A stretch of DNA of 11,842 bases from an uncultured Akkermansia sp. (lineage in GTDB: Bacteria; Verrucomicrobiota; Verrucomicrobiia; Verrucomicrobiales; Akkermansiaceae): NCBI GenBank assembly GCA_947585525.1, contig CANPXA010000035.1, positions 1-11,842 on the forward strand, written 5' to 3'. The number at the start of each line of letters is the position of its first letter. Positions within the stretch are counted from its first letter, which is position 1. The notes beneath the pieces were generated by a model. It was not told where the DNA came from, ran no database searches, and saw nothing but the letters and a program-made list of their open reading frames with translations. Of this stretch, positions 4,886-11,842 are shown piece by piece. Made by a program: the position numbers and the translations under genes.

Positions 4886-5830
4886 ATGCGCGCTTTTTTC
4901 CACGCGGCACTCGTGTTCGGTCTGACGTTTTTTTCGTCCTGTCAGTCCCAAATGTCGACGACAGTTGGCACGCACGCACCTCGATCCGGATACCCGACGT
5001 ACCATCGCCCCACGGCGACGCCTCGACCCGCAGCTCAGCCCGGCAATTCTTTGGTTCCTCCGCGCCCTCTGTCTCAGCCGCGCACTCCCGCCCCGGTTCC
5101 TGATTGTGCTGCGGTGTGTGTGATTGACCCCCGTACCGGTCATGTTCTCTACCAGCACAACGCGCATATGCGTCGTCAAGTAGCCAGCACTCAGAAAATC
5201 ATGACGGCCCTCTGCGTGACAGATGCCGGCAACCTCAACAAACCCGTCACCATCGCGGCATCCGACAATTCCTCCGTCCCGCCCGTCAAGCTCGGTCTCA
5301 AACCCGGCACCCAATACCGCCGCGGCGACCTCCTGCGAGCCATGCTCACCGGCAGCTTCAACGATGTGGCTGTCACACTCGCCCGCGATACAGCCGGCAG
5401 CGTACCTGCCTTCATGCAGAGAGTCAACGCCCGGGCGCGGCGTATGGGTATGCATAACTCCTACTTCGTCAATCCGAACGGACTTCCGGCAAACCAATAT
5501 TCTACGGCCTACGATATGGCATTGGCGGCCTGCTACGCCTACAACAATGCCACCATCCGCCGCTGCATCAACAAACCGGAATACCAATTCCGCATGGCGG
5601 ATGGCTCCCTGCGTACCATCAAATCCACCAACAAACTGCTGCGCCGTTACTCCTGGGTTCAGGGCATGAAAACGGGCTATACCAACGCCGCCGGCAAGTG
5701 TCTCATCTCCTGTGCTGCGCTCAACGGTCAAGCCGTAATCGTCGTTATCCTCGGCAGCACCAACCGCAAAATTTGGGACGAATCCGTACGCTACCTCCGT
5801 TGGGCATTCGGTCTGCCTCAACAAGCCTGA
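4886..5830 (+). CDS. D-alanyl-D-alanine carboxypeptidase, peptidase family S11, probable lipoprotein
   Basis: S11 enzymes (PBP5/DacF type) remove the terminal D-Ala from peptidoglycan pentapeptides and so limit cross-linking. The 314-residue product has all three penicillin-binding motifs: SxxK as S101-T-Q-K104 in ASTQKIMTAL, SxN as S157-F-N159, and KTG at 262-264 in GMKTGYTNAAG. The N-terminus MRAFFHAALVFGLTFFSSC has a hydrophobic core ending in Cys19, a plausible though non-ideal lipobox (F at -3). A Pro/Ser/Thr-rich linker (about 35-72) follows before the catalytic domain. The C-terminal domain of classical PBP5 is absent, so this is a short-form enzyme. The start at 4886 rather than 4868 is chosen from the promoter position and because it places the signal peptide at the very N-terminus. 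It is the first gene of the plus-strand cluster. Confidence 0.92.
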   Translation: MRAFFHAALVFGLTFFSSCQSQMSTTVGTHAPRSGYPTYHRPTATPRPAAQPGNSLVPPRPLSQPRTPAPVPDCAAVCVIDPRTGHVLYQHNAHMRRQVASTQKIMTALCVTDAGNLNKPVTIAASDNSSVPPVKLGLKPGTQYRRGDLLRAMLTGSFNDVAVTLARDTAGSVPAFMQRVNARARRMGMHNSYFVNPNGLPANQYSTAYDMALAACYAYNNATIRRCINKPEYQFRMADGSLRTIKSTNKLLRRYSWVQGMKTGYTNAAGKCLISCAALNGQAVIVVILGSTNRKIWDESVRYLRWAFGLPQQA

Positions 5831-5833
5831 AGC

Positions 5834-5862
5834 TTGCCAATCGAGCCTATTTGTGGTAGTAT
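5834..5862 (+). promoter_or_regulatory. Internal promoter before the hydrolase-like gene
   Basis: -35 TTGCCA (5834-5839), a 17-bp spacer and -10 TAGTAT (5857-5862) with an extended TGG before the -10. The ATG follows 9 nt later at 5872, giving an expected leader of about 2-3 nt. It lies in the 41-bp gap after the carboxypeptidase stop. Confidence 0.55.
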
Positions 5863-5871
5863 TCTGTCGCG

Positions 5872-6957
5872 ATGGGGCGCATCTTCAAATGGGTAAACAT
5901 CATCATCCTGCTACTGGTAGGAGGTGGAGCGTTGGTGCTCTGGCTGCGTGTTGAGAACCGCACGATGCGCGTCCTGCAACCGGTGAGCCCGCTGTACAAG
6001 GGATATTCTGACCTTCCGGATCGAGCGGAGGGGGTACGCCTGACTCCCTTTGAATACGAGGGATACGACAAAAAGAAAGGGCTTGCCTGCATCGTCACGA
6101 GCACCGGTGAAGAAGGAGGCAAAACTCCCATCCAACAAGCACTCCTTGAAAAACTTCTGCCGGAAAGACTCGATAACCTCGGGAGTGTGGATTACGTCCT
6201 TATCTGCGTGGATTGGGATCACGGCATTCGCTCAGCCCTCCCGTTGGCAGAAACCCTCGCTGCCGCCGGGCTCTCCTGCGTCCTATGGGAACCGAGAGGA
6301 AAGAATTCCGCACGAGAGTACAGCACGCGAGGTTTGTTGGAAAGCAAAGATGTTCCGCTCATCATTGATGCCCTGGAGCAAATATCCGGGAAAAAGGACC
6401 TCCTCATTTTCGGCATAGGTCGTGGCTACGGGGCGGAGCTCATGATCCACGCTGCAACCAAAGACCAACGCCTACGTGCCATCGCCGGCATCAACGCATG
6501 CACATCTCTCAGCTCGTTGCTCAAACGATCCGGCGTCTCCGTACTTATGCGCGAACTCATCAGCCGCCGCATGGAAACCCTCACCGGTTTGGAGCCCTTT
6601 GACATAGCCGCCGTCAAGAGTGTGTTTGCTCTGGATCGACAGACCCCTGTCCTGCTCATCTACACAGAAGAGCCCGGTTTGGAAAGTTCTCCGGATGATT
6701 CCATAGCCATGTTCACCCAGCTCCACCCGGCGCAACGCCAATTGGCTACACTTCGCCGCGCGGATGACCCTCCCCATGCCACTACACGCGACCTCGTTTT
6801 CGTTCAAAAGGGCGGGACTCACGAGATTAAGCATCACCTCACCGCCGACCTGCTGCAAGATGCCGATGAGATACCTGCGCTTATCTTACGATGGATGAAT
6901 CAACACGTACCCGCCCTGCTGGAAACTCCTGCACCTCTCCCCCAATCTAACCCCTAA
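5872..6957 (+). CDS. Membrane-anchored alpha/beta-hydrolase-like protein lacking the nucleophile Ser
   Basis: The 361-residue product has one N-terminal membrane helix (about 8-25) after a basic start, so the bulk is probably periplasmic. The rest has an alpha/beta-hydrolase-like layout: VDYVLICVDWDHGIRSALPL (106-125), a segment with GLSCVLWEPRGKNS (133-146), and a nucleophile-elbow-like IFGIGRGYGAELMIHAA (179-195). The elbow reads G181-I-G-R-G185, where active members have GxSxG, so the nucleophile position is Gly183. Later, QTPVLLIYTEEP (257-268) resembles the strand carrying the acid, and GGTHEIKHHL (314-323) could carry the histidine. Either the protein is a non-catalytic binding protein, or the fold assignment is wrong. 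It has its own promoter in the 41-bp gap after the carboxypeptidase gene and is followed after 30 bp by the OmpA-domain gene. Confidence 0.8.
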   Translation: MGRIFKWVNIIILLLVGGGALVLWLRVENRTMRVLQPVSPLYKGYSDLPDRAEGVRLTPFEYEGYDKKKGLACIVTSTGEEGGKTPIQQALLEKLLPERLDNLGSVDYVLICVDWDHGIRSALPLAETLAAAGLSCVLWEPRGKNSAREYSTRGLLESKDVPLIIDALEQISGKKDLLIFGIGRGYGAELMIHAATKDQRLRAIAGINACTSLSSLLKRSGVSVLMRELISRRMETLTGLEPFDIAAVKSVFALDRQTPVLLIYTEEPGLESSPDDSIAMFTQLHPAQRQLATLRRADDPPHATTRDLVFVQKGGTHEIKHHLTADLLQDADEIPALILRWMNQHVPALLETPAPLPQSNP

Positions 6958-6987
6958 TCCGTTTCTTTCCGGACCCGTCTCCTCCCC

Positions 6988-8088
6988 ATGGCATTTTCCG
7001 TTACCAGACGCTTCCATCGACGTCGGCACGCCAACCGACGCCGCGGAGTATTCACTCTCTCGGAACAGCGCCATACTCTCCCTCTCATCCTCTTGGCGGC
7101 TCTTGCCGCCCTCGTAACCCACATCGCTGCCTTGCGTGCTACGCCTTGGGTGATACGTTTCTGGGAGAACTCAGGGGAGACCTCTAAGGAACAACGAGTA
7201 CAGGACGAAGAGGTTCGGGTCGTGGTAAGGAAAGCTCCTGCCGAAGAGTTGCAAACGTCTCACCCTGTTCCGCCGGCTGAACCCACCGAACCGGAACAAC
7301 TCGAACCGGAGCCCCTGGAAATCGACCTCCTCGACATCGATGTGAAAGAGCTCGTCATGGCTCCAGGTGAAACCAATCTTCCTCTGCCGGCTCCGGAGGA
7401 AGCCGATTCCTCCCCCCAGGAAACTCCCCAGCTCACACCTGCCGCCTCCGCCATGGCGCTTCCGTCCACTCAGGATCTGCCGGATATCGTTGAAAAGATC
7501 CCCGAGCCCACCCCGGTAAATGCCAATTCTGTCATCGCCAACGCTTCACCCCAATCGCAAATGCTTGACGACGCCGAGGGGCTCATTGACCAAGAACTGC
7601 GCCGCCAAGCTAAGAATGGCACGTCCGGCCTGCCTGCCGATACGCGGACTCTCTCCCAACTCATGGGACTCTCCAACTTGGGGGCTTCGTCCGGTGTGGC
7701 TCGACTTGGCACCGATCTCTTGTTTGCGTTTAATGAGAGCAAGCTGAAAAACTCTGCGCGCATCTCACTGCTCCAGCTCGCTGCCCTCATCCACAAAAAT
7801 CCCTCCACCACCTTCATCATTGAAGGGCACACCGACGGTATCGGCTCCCCGGAATACAACACAGATCTCTCACGCAGACGTGCTGCAGCCGTTGTGGAAT
7901 GGCTCGCTCGCAATGGGGTACCCACCAGCCGCGTGTTGCTCCGAGCCTGCGGCTCTTCCCGTCCGCTCGTCGATACCTCACTCCCACGCGACAAGCAGGC
8001 TCTCAATCGACGCGTAGAAATCCATATGCGCAAACCCGGCGAGGCACCCCCTCAGGACTGCATTCCGGCTCAGCCCGTCGCGAGATGA
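6988..8088 (+). CDS. Inner-membrane-anchored OmpA-domain protein with TonB-like architecture
   Basis: This 366-residue protein has a strongly basic cytoplasmic N-terminus (RRFHRRRHANRRR, 7-19), one transmembrane helix (about 31-50), a long Pro/Glu-rich extended region (about 83-175) like the TonB periplasmic spacer, and a C-terminal OmpA/MotB peptidoglycan-binding domain (about 238-348). The domain shows GHTDGIGSPEYNTDLSRRRA (280-299). Asp283 and Arg298 match the OmpA residues that hold diaminopimelate, and NRRVEIHM (340-347) closes the fold. It probably tethers the inner membrane to the cell wall across the periplasm. No beta-barrel or lipobox is present. The leader before the ATG is pyrimidine-rich (gtctcctcccc), without SD. 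Its stop overlaps the next start as ATGA. A precise family name is not assigned. Confidence 0.9.
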   Translation: MAFSVTRRFHRRRHANRRRGVFTLSEQRHTLPLILLAALAALVTHIAALRATPWVIRFWENSGETSKEQRVQDEEVRVVVRKAPAEELQTSHPVPPAEPTEPEQLEPEPLEIDLLDIDVKELVMAPGETNLPLPAPEEADSSPQETPQLTPAASAMALPSTQDLPDIVEKIPEPTPVNANSVIANASPQSQMLDDAEGLIDQELRRQAKNGTSGLPADTRTLSQLMGLSNLGASSGVARLGTDLLFAFNESKLKNSARISLLQLAALIHKNPSTTFIIEGHTDGIGSPEYNTDLSRRRAAAVVEWLARNGVPTSRVLLRACGSSRPLVDTSLPRDKQALNRRVEIHMRKPGEAPPQDCIPAQPVAR

Positions 8089-8954
8089 TGCCGGATTCCT
8101 CCATAATGCAGTGCCTGAGCTCCACCGAAGAAGGAGATGTCCTTCTGCCGCGGCGTGGCGGACTTCTCACTCCTCATTGTTCGGCTCTGCTTTCTCTGGA
8201 TTACGATGGAACACTCTGCTGTGGAGAGGCAAGAGAGCCCGAATCAGTTTTCTTTGATTCTATCCGGGCACTGCGCCCACTCGGCGTACGTTGGGGAATC
8301 AACACGGGACGCACTCTCCGGGAAATGGCTCAATTCCTTGAAAATTTTGAAGAACAACCGGACTTCCTCTGCACCCGAGAACGCTTCGTCTATCTCGTGG
8401 ACAGTGGCGGAGTGTGGCATGCGGCAGAGAAACACAACGCCGCCTGTCACTCTGCACAACTCGCCATGCAGCACCGCCTGTTGCCGGAGTGGAATGCCCT
8501 TCTTCCCCGACTCTCACTTACCTGTCCGGCTGCCGAATGGCATCTCTCGGAGAAGGATCCCCTCTCCATCGTCGCACGGGACAGCGAGACCATGGATGCA
8601 CTCGTGCCAACTTTCATCGAACTCTTGCGCAAACATCCGGACGTCAGTATGCAGCGCGCCTCCCGCTTCATGCGTCTCACAGATGCCCGTTTCAACAAGG
8701 GTAGTGTACTCTCCTTCGTGTTACAGCACTGGGCTGTCCCCGAGGAACGGCTCTTTATCATGGGAGACGGACACAATGATCTGGACGCCTTTGCCGCTTT
8801 TCCCCGCGCCTTCTGCTGCGCCCCCGCCTCCTCGCATCCTGATGTTATCACCTGGTTGCTCAACCACGGCGGCTCCGTTTTTCCTTCCGTACCGGATGCG
8901 ATCCGGAAATGGAGCGCTCATTTTTCCCCCGATGAAACAGTGGGAGGTATGTGA
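8085..8954 (+). CDS. HAD-superfamily hydrolase (Cof-like, type IIB)
   Basis: HAD enzymes are Mg-dependent phosphatases acting through an aspartyl-phosphate. The 289-residue product shows all four motifs: I, LSLDYDGTL with D39 and D41; II, INTGRT with T74; III, K205 in FNKGSVLSFV; IV, MGDGHNDLDAFA with D228 and D232. The large insert between motifs II and III (about 85-195) is the C2-type cap of Cof, sucrose-phosphate or trehalose-phosphate phosphatases, so the substrate is probably a sugar phosphate or similar; it cannot be fixed from sequence. The start at 8085 overlaps the upstream stop (ATGA), suggesting translational coupling; ATG at 8106 is an alternative. A long upstream in-frame extension exists but lies within the OmpA gene and is not protein-like. 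Cytoplasmic; no signal peptide. Confidence 0.9.
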   Translation: MMPDSSIMQCLSSTEEGDVLLPRRGGLLTPHCSALLSLDYDGTLCCGEAREPESVFFDSIRALRPLGVRWGINTGRTLREMAQFLENFEEQPDFLCTRERFVYLVDSGGVWHAAEKHNAACHSAQLAMQHRLLPEWNALLPRLSLTCPAAEWHLSEKDPLSIVARDSETMDALVPTFIELLRKHPDVSMQRASRFMRLTDARFNKGSVLSFVLQHWAVPEERLFIMGDGHNDLDAFAAFPRAFCCAPASSHPDVITWLLNHGGSVFPSVPDAIRKWSAHFSPDETVGGM

Positions 8955-8987
8955 TAACTACTTTCCGGGGAATCGACCATTTGGATT

Positions 8988-9015
8988 TCCGAGACGAGAT
9001 AATTATCCCGTCGGA
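8988..9015. terminator. Imperfect palindrome between convergent genes, possible bidirectional terminator
   Basis: GACGaGATAATTATCcCGTC (8993-9012), with outer TCC/GGA pairs, lies in the 89-bp gap between the convergent HAD and cstA stops. Position suits a bidirectional terminator, but no T-run follows on either strand, so the call is tentative. Confidence 0.35.
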
Positions 9016-9043
9016 CTCATTCCTGCAACCCTGTTCTCCCTGT

Positions 9044-10564
9044 TCACCGATCCAACCAGGCGCCCTTTTTCACGGTGTCCGGGGCGTTCTTCTCATCGTT
9101 CGGGGTTTGGCGCCGGAACGCCACGAGCAGCACGCACGTCAAACTCACCAACCCCGCCATCGCATTGCCTATCGCCGCCGGGAAACAAATTCCGCAGTCC
9201 GGGGACTCAAGGAAGTAGCTCATGCACACGGCCGTCATGAAGGCGGCCGGCAGGGAAGCCGCCCAGTGACAGCGTTCCCTCTGTCGCAGGCACACCGTTA
9301 TGCTCCATAACGTGAAGCAGGCCAATACTTGATTCGCCCACCCAAAGTAGCGCCATATCACACCGAAGTTGATCTGCGATATAGCCACCACGACCGCGAA
9401 AAGCGGAAGGGCAAGCACGAGTCTCTTGCTCAAACTCTGCTGCGGAAGGTGCATCGCATCCGCCAAAATCAGACGGCAGCTACGCATCGCCGTGTCGCCG
9501 CTCGTGATCGGCAACGCCACCACACCCAGCACGGCCAGCCATGTGCCTACACTGCCCAGTAATTCACTACAAGCTACATGCACCGCCGTGGCGGGACTAA
9601 GCAGGCTGAGTTCCCCAAAATTGAGCGCTGCGCCGCCTTCCCTCAACGGCTCCACCGCTCCCGCCACCGCCGCGTATTCCGTCGGCATCTCGCGCAGAGT
9701 GAGTCCCACCACAGCCCACACCAATGCCACGAGTCCCTCGGTGATCATCGCCCCGTAGAAGACAGGTCGCATCAACCGCGCCTCCCCTAGGCAGCGCACC
9801 ATCATCGGGCTTTGCGTGGCGTGGAACCCGGACACAGCACCGCAGGCTATCGTTACAAAAAGCAGCGGCCAGGCGGAAAGTCCCTGCGGATGGATATTGG
9901 ACGAGAAATCGAGATCCGGCAGGATGCTGTAATCACTCAGGGGAAGCCCGACGGCAAGTCCGACCACCATAAAAAGGAAGAGGAGTCCAAAGAAGGGGTA
10001 AATCTTCCCGATGATGGTGTTGATCGGCAAGATAGTAGCCAGGAGGTAATAGCCCAGGATGAGGACACACCAAGTCTGCACTGAGATGCCTCCCATCATG
10101 GCGTGAAGCATACCGGCCGGTCCCATCGTGAACACGACTCCCACCATCAGCAGCAACCCCACGCACACGATGCGCAGCACGTGCCGCGACCACCTGCCCA
10201 AATACCTCCCTACCAGATAGGGCATGTTGGCTCCATCGTGCTCCGCGCTCATCACCGCCGCCATAAAATCATGCACCGCACCCGCGAGAATGCAACCTGC
10301 CACAATCCACACCAACGCGATCGGACCGAACAAACACCCCGCCAACGCACCAAACACCGGGCCCAGACCTGCTATGTTGAGCAACTGCACCAAAAACACG
10401 CGCCACGGCGGCATACGCACATAATCCACCCCATCCGCGTGCGCCTCACAAGGCATCTTCATATCCCTCCGAACGCCGTATATGCGCTCCGCCACGCGTC
10501 CGTACACGGCATACCCCGCTACGAGTAGCAGAACACAAAGCGCAAAGTAGAAAACACCCGTCAT
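9044..10564 (-). CDS. cstA: CstA-family peptide/pyruvate transporter (short form)
   Basis: CstA-family proteins import pyruvate or peptides, often when preferred carbon is short. The 506-residue product is a polytopic membrane protein with many hydrophobic helices. Family segments seen are LLNIAGLGPVFGALAG (about 61-76), AVHDFMAA (96-103), SGFHATQSPMMVRC (245-258), ALPITSGDTAMRS and FGWANQVLA. It lacks the long C-terminal part of the about 700-residue E. coli CstA/BtsT and belongs with the roughly 500-residue forms. ATG 10564 is chosen; a TTG two codons upstream is also open. There is no SD. It is 84 bp downstream of the phosphofructokinase gene, with a terminator-like hairpin between, and convergent with the HAD gene. 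Substrate, pyruvate against peptides, is undetermined. Confidence 0.9.
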   Translation of the reverse strand: MTGVFYFALCVLLLVAGYAVYGRVAERIYGVRRDMKMPCEAHADGVDYVRMPPWRVFLVQLLNIAGLGPVFGALAGCLFGPIALVWIVAGCILAGAVHDFMAAVMSAEHDGANMPYLVGRYLGRWSRHVLRIVCVGLLLMVGVVFTMGPAGMLHAMMGGISVQTWCVLILGYYLLATILPINTIIGKIYPFFGLLFLFMVVGLAVGLPLSDYSILPDLDFSSNIHPQGLSAWPLLFVTIACGAVSGFHATQSPMMVRCLGEARLMRPVFYGAMITEGLVALVWAVVGLTLREMPTEYAAVAGAVEPLREGGAALNFGELSLLSPATAVHVACSELLGSVGTWLAVLGVVALPITSGDTAMRSCRLILADAMHLPQQSLSKRLVLALPLFAVVVAISQINFGVIWRYFGWANQVLACFTLWSITVCLRQRERCHWAASLPAAFMTAVCMSYFLESPDCGICFPAAIGNAMAGLVSLTCVLLVAFRRQTPNDEKNAPDTVKKGAWLDR

Positions 10565-10596
10565 CTTCAAATAACCATGCTTCGGAAGAAGCGAAA

Positions 10597-10626
10597 GGCG
10601 GGGGAGAGCTTCAGCTTTTCCCCGCC
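10597..10626 (-). terminator. Terminator-like hairpin after the phosphofructokinase gene
   Basis: The 7-bp GC stem GGCGGGG/CCCCGCC encloses an inner AGCT/AGCT pairing. On the minus strand it is followed by tttcgcttctt, a broken T-tract. It begins 22 nt past the stop at 10649 and may reduce or end read-through into cstA. Confidence 0.6.
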
Positions 10627-10648
10627 CTCAAGCTCAATCCTTCCTGTC

Positions 10649-11842
10649 TTACGCCACCGGTTTTGCCAGGACCTTGCGCAACCGCGCAAACCTCGGCAGC
10701 GCCTGCACGGTCTTCATGCCGGTCTCGCCTTGGATGAGCGGGAGAGCGTAATCAATGAAAGGCATCTCGACACCGTTTCCGGCAGCGTTGATCCACTCGC
10801 GCGGCACCTTTCTCTCGAAGTTCGCCACGCTTTCCAGCGGCAGCAACTTGGTGTTGCACACGTATTGCCCGTACAGGTTGTTGCGTTCAAAGGCCACCAT
10901 CTTGTCCGTGTCGCCATTCACCGCGGCTGTCACCGCCGTCTTACCCGCCAGATACGCTTCCATGGCGTCCGTGGTGGAGGCAAGGTGCGTGGCGCAGCGC
11001 TGCAACAAGGAAGGCTCGATGGCGCGCACTTTCGCGTCGATGCGCGAGCGCACAACCTCCGCCAACTTGTTGGCCAGACCGCCGAGCTGGGCATGACCGA
11101 AGCCATCGTTGCCGTTGGTCTTGGCCTCCGAGATGAACTTGCCATCCTTGTCGTGGATGCCCTCAGAAACAACAACAAGACACTTACCCGTAGCTTTGTA
11201 GATACGCTCGACGTCGTCGAGGAAGGTGTTCATGTCAAAGTCAACCTCCGGGAGATAGATGAGGTCGGGACCCGCCCCGGCAAAACTTGCCAGCGCCGCC
11301 GCCGCCGTGAGCCATCCGGCGTGACGTCCCATCACTTCAATGATGGTTACCATCCCGGTGTCGTAGCAGCAAGCATCGTGTTTCACCTCCATGCAGGATG
11401 TCGCGATGTACTTCGCCGCAGAAGCGTAGCCCGGACAGTGATCCGTGCCGTAGAGGTCGTTGTCGATGGTCTTGGGAATGCCCATCACGCGGCACTCATA
11501 CCCACTCTTCTGCATGAATTTGGAAATCTTGTTGCAGGTATCCATGGAGTCGTTACCCCCGTTGTAGAAGAAGTATCGCACGTCAAACTTCTTGAAGGTA
11601 TCGAGGATTTTCTCATAATCCGTCGGATCTTTTTCAGGATCCTTCATCTTGTATCGGCAGGTTCCCAAAGCCGATGCCGGTGTAAACTTCAGCAACTCCA
11701 GCTCCACCGGATCCTCCATCCCCAAATCGTACAGCCTCCCGCTCAACACCCCGGTAATCCCATTAGCCGCTCCGAGCACGCGCGTGATCTGCGGCGCATT
11801 CAACGCCGTCTGCACCGCCCCCAACACACTCGCGTTAATCAC
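10649..11842 (-). CDS. pfp: Pyrophosphate-dependent 6-phosphofructokinase (5' end missing)
   Basis: The enzyme phosphorylates fructose 6-phosphate to fructose 1,6-bisphosphate, reversibly when PPi is the donor. The 397 visible residues start in mid-gene: the first codon, GTG, encodes the V of VINASVLGAV, part of the conserved N-terminal loop (usually ...GGPxxVINAS), so the true start is a little beyond the window. Motifs: YNGGNDSMDT (93-102) with Asp98 where ATP-dependent enzymes have Gly; GIPKTIDND (121-129) with the Lys typical of PPi enzymes in place of Gly; MGRHAGWLTAAAAL (171-184). Both specificity positions indicate PPi as donor. Asn97 replaces the usual Mg-binding Asp of GGDxS. The total length of over 400 residues fits the long PPi-type clade. 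Confidence 0.92.
   Translation of the reverse strand: MINASVLGAVQTALNAPQITRVLGAANGITGVLSGRLYDLGMEDPVELELLKFTPASALGTCRYKMKDPEKDPTDYEKILDTFKKFDVRYFFYNGGNDSMDTCNKISKFMQKSGYECRVMGIPKTIDNDLYGTDHCPGYASAAKYIATSCMEVKHDACCYDTGMVTIIEVMGRHAGWLTAAAALASFAGAGPDLIYLPEVDFDMNTFLDDVERIYKATGKCLVVVSEGIHDKDGKFISEAKTNGNDGFGHAQLGGLANKLAEVVRSRIDAKVRAIEPSLLQRCATHLASTTDAMEAYLAGKTAVTAAVNGDTDKMVAFERNNLYGQYVCNTKLLPLESVANFERKVPREWINAAGNGVEMPFIDYALPLIQGETGMKTVQALPRFARLRKVLAKPVA

Noticed and set aside
4832..5824. 330-codon minus-strand frame opposite the carboxypeptidase
   Set aside because: The plus-strand frame holds all three S11 motifs; the antisense frame has no recognisable domain and would run across both promoters.
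7899..8084. Upstream extension of the HAD gene
   Set aside because: It lies inside the OmpA-domain coding region in another frame and is not protein-like; the ATGA overlap at 8085 gives a better start.
8137..9240. 367-codon plus-strand frame overlapping the HAD gene
   Set aside because: It is frame-shifted against the HAD motifs, crosses the HAD stop and runs antisense into cstA; Ser/Pro-rich shadow.

Overview
The window is gene-dense, moderately GC-rich bacterial chromosome from a didermic organism: it encodes an OmpA-type peptidoglycan-binding protein, a lipoprotein-type D,D-carboxypeptidase and secreted Sel1-repeat proteins. Shine-Dalgarno sequences are almost absent, and several sigma70-like promoters lie 6-12 nt upstream of start codons, which implies leaderless or nearly leaderless mRNAs. 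Together with a PPi-type phosphofructokinase and Sel1 expansion, this fits the PVC group (Verrucomicrobiota/Lentisphaerota-like, possibly a gut member). That placement is inference from gene content, not a database match.

Layout. (1) 1-2560, minus strand: the 5' end of a secreted protein (1-69), then two tandem paralogues of exactly 381 residues, each a signal peptide plus nine 36-residue Sel1 repeats. They form a tandem duplication with a 1,274-bp period that includes the intergenic promoter and the first codons of the next gene. (2) 2561-3172: about 610 bp without a convincing gene. It holds two related 27-nt hairpins whose stems differ by compensatory changes, a 4 x 7-bp tandem repeat and several small palindromes. 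(3) 3173-4761, minus strand: a tight operon nrdR - unknown 170-aa gene - mntP. (4) 4762-4885: a compact divergent promoter region with two strong, oppositely oriented promoters that both appear leaderless, and an inverted repeat over the nrdR -35 box. (5) 4886-8954, plus strand: a likely envelope gene set of S11 D,D-carboxypeptidase, membrane-anchored alpha/beta-hydrolase-like protein lacking the nucleophile serine, TonB-like OmpA-domain protein, and HAD phosphatase (ATGA overlap between the last two). (6) 9044-11842, minus strand: a short CstA-family transporter and, upstream of it, a PPi-dependent phosphofructokinase (5' end cut by the window), separated by a terminator-like hairpin.

Working relationships. 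NrdR (ribonucleotide reductase repressor) is cotranscribed with a manganese exporter, linking dNTP supply and Mn homeostasis in one transcript. The plus-strand cluster looks like periplasm and peptidoglycan maintenance. PFK and CstA are central-carbon functions. No mobile element, CRISPR array, tRNA or rRNA was seen. The least explained elements are the nrdR-linked 170-aa protein, the serine-less hydrolase, the covarying hairpin pair and the chimeric leader made by the Sel1 duplication.
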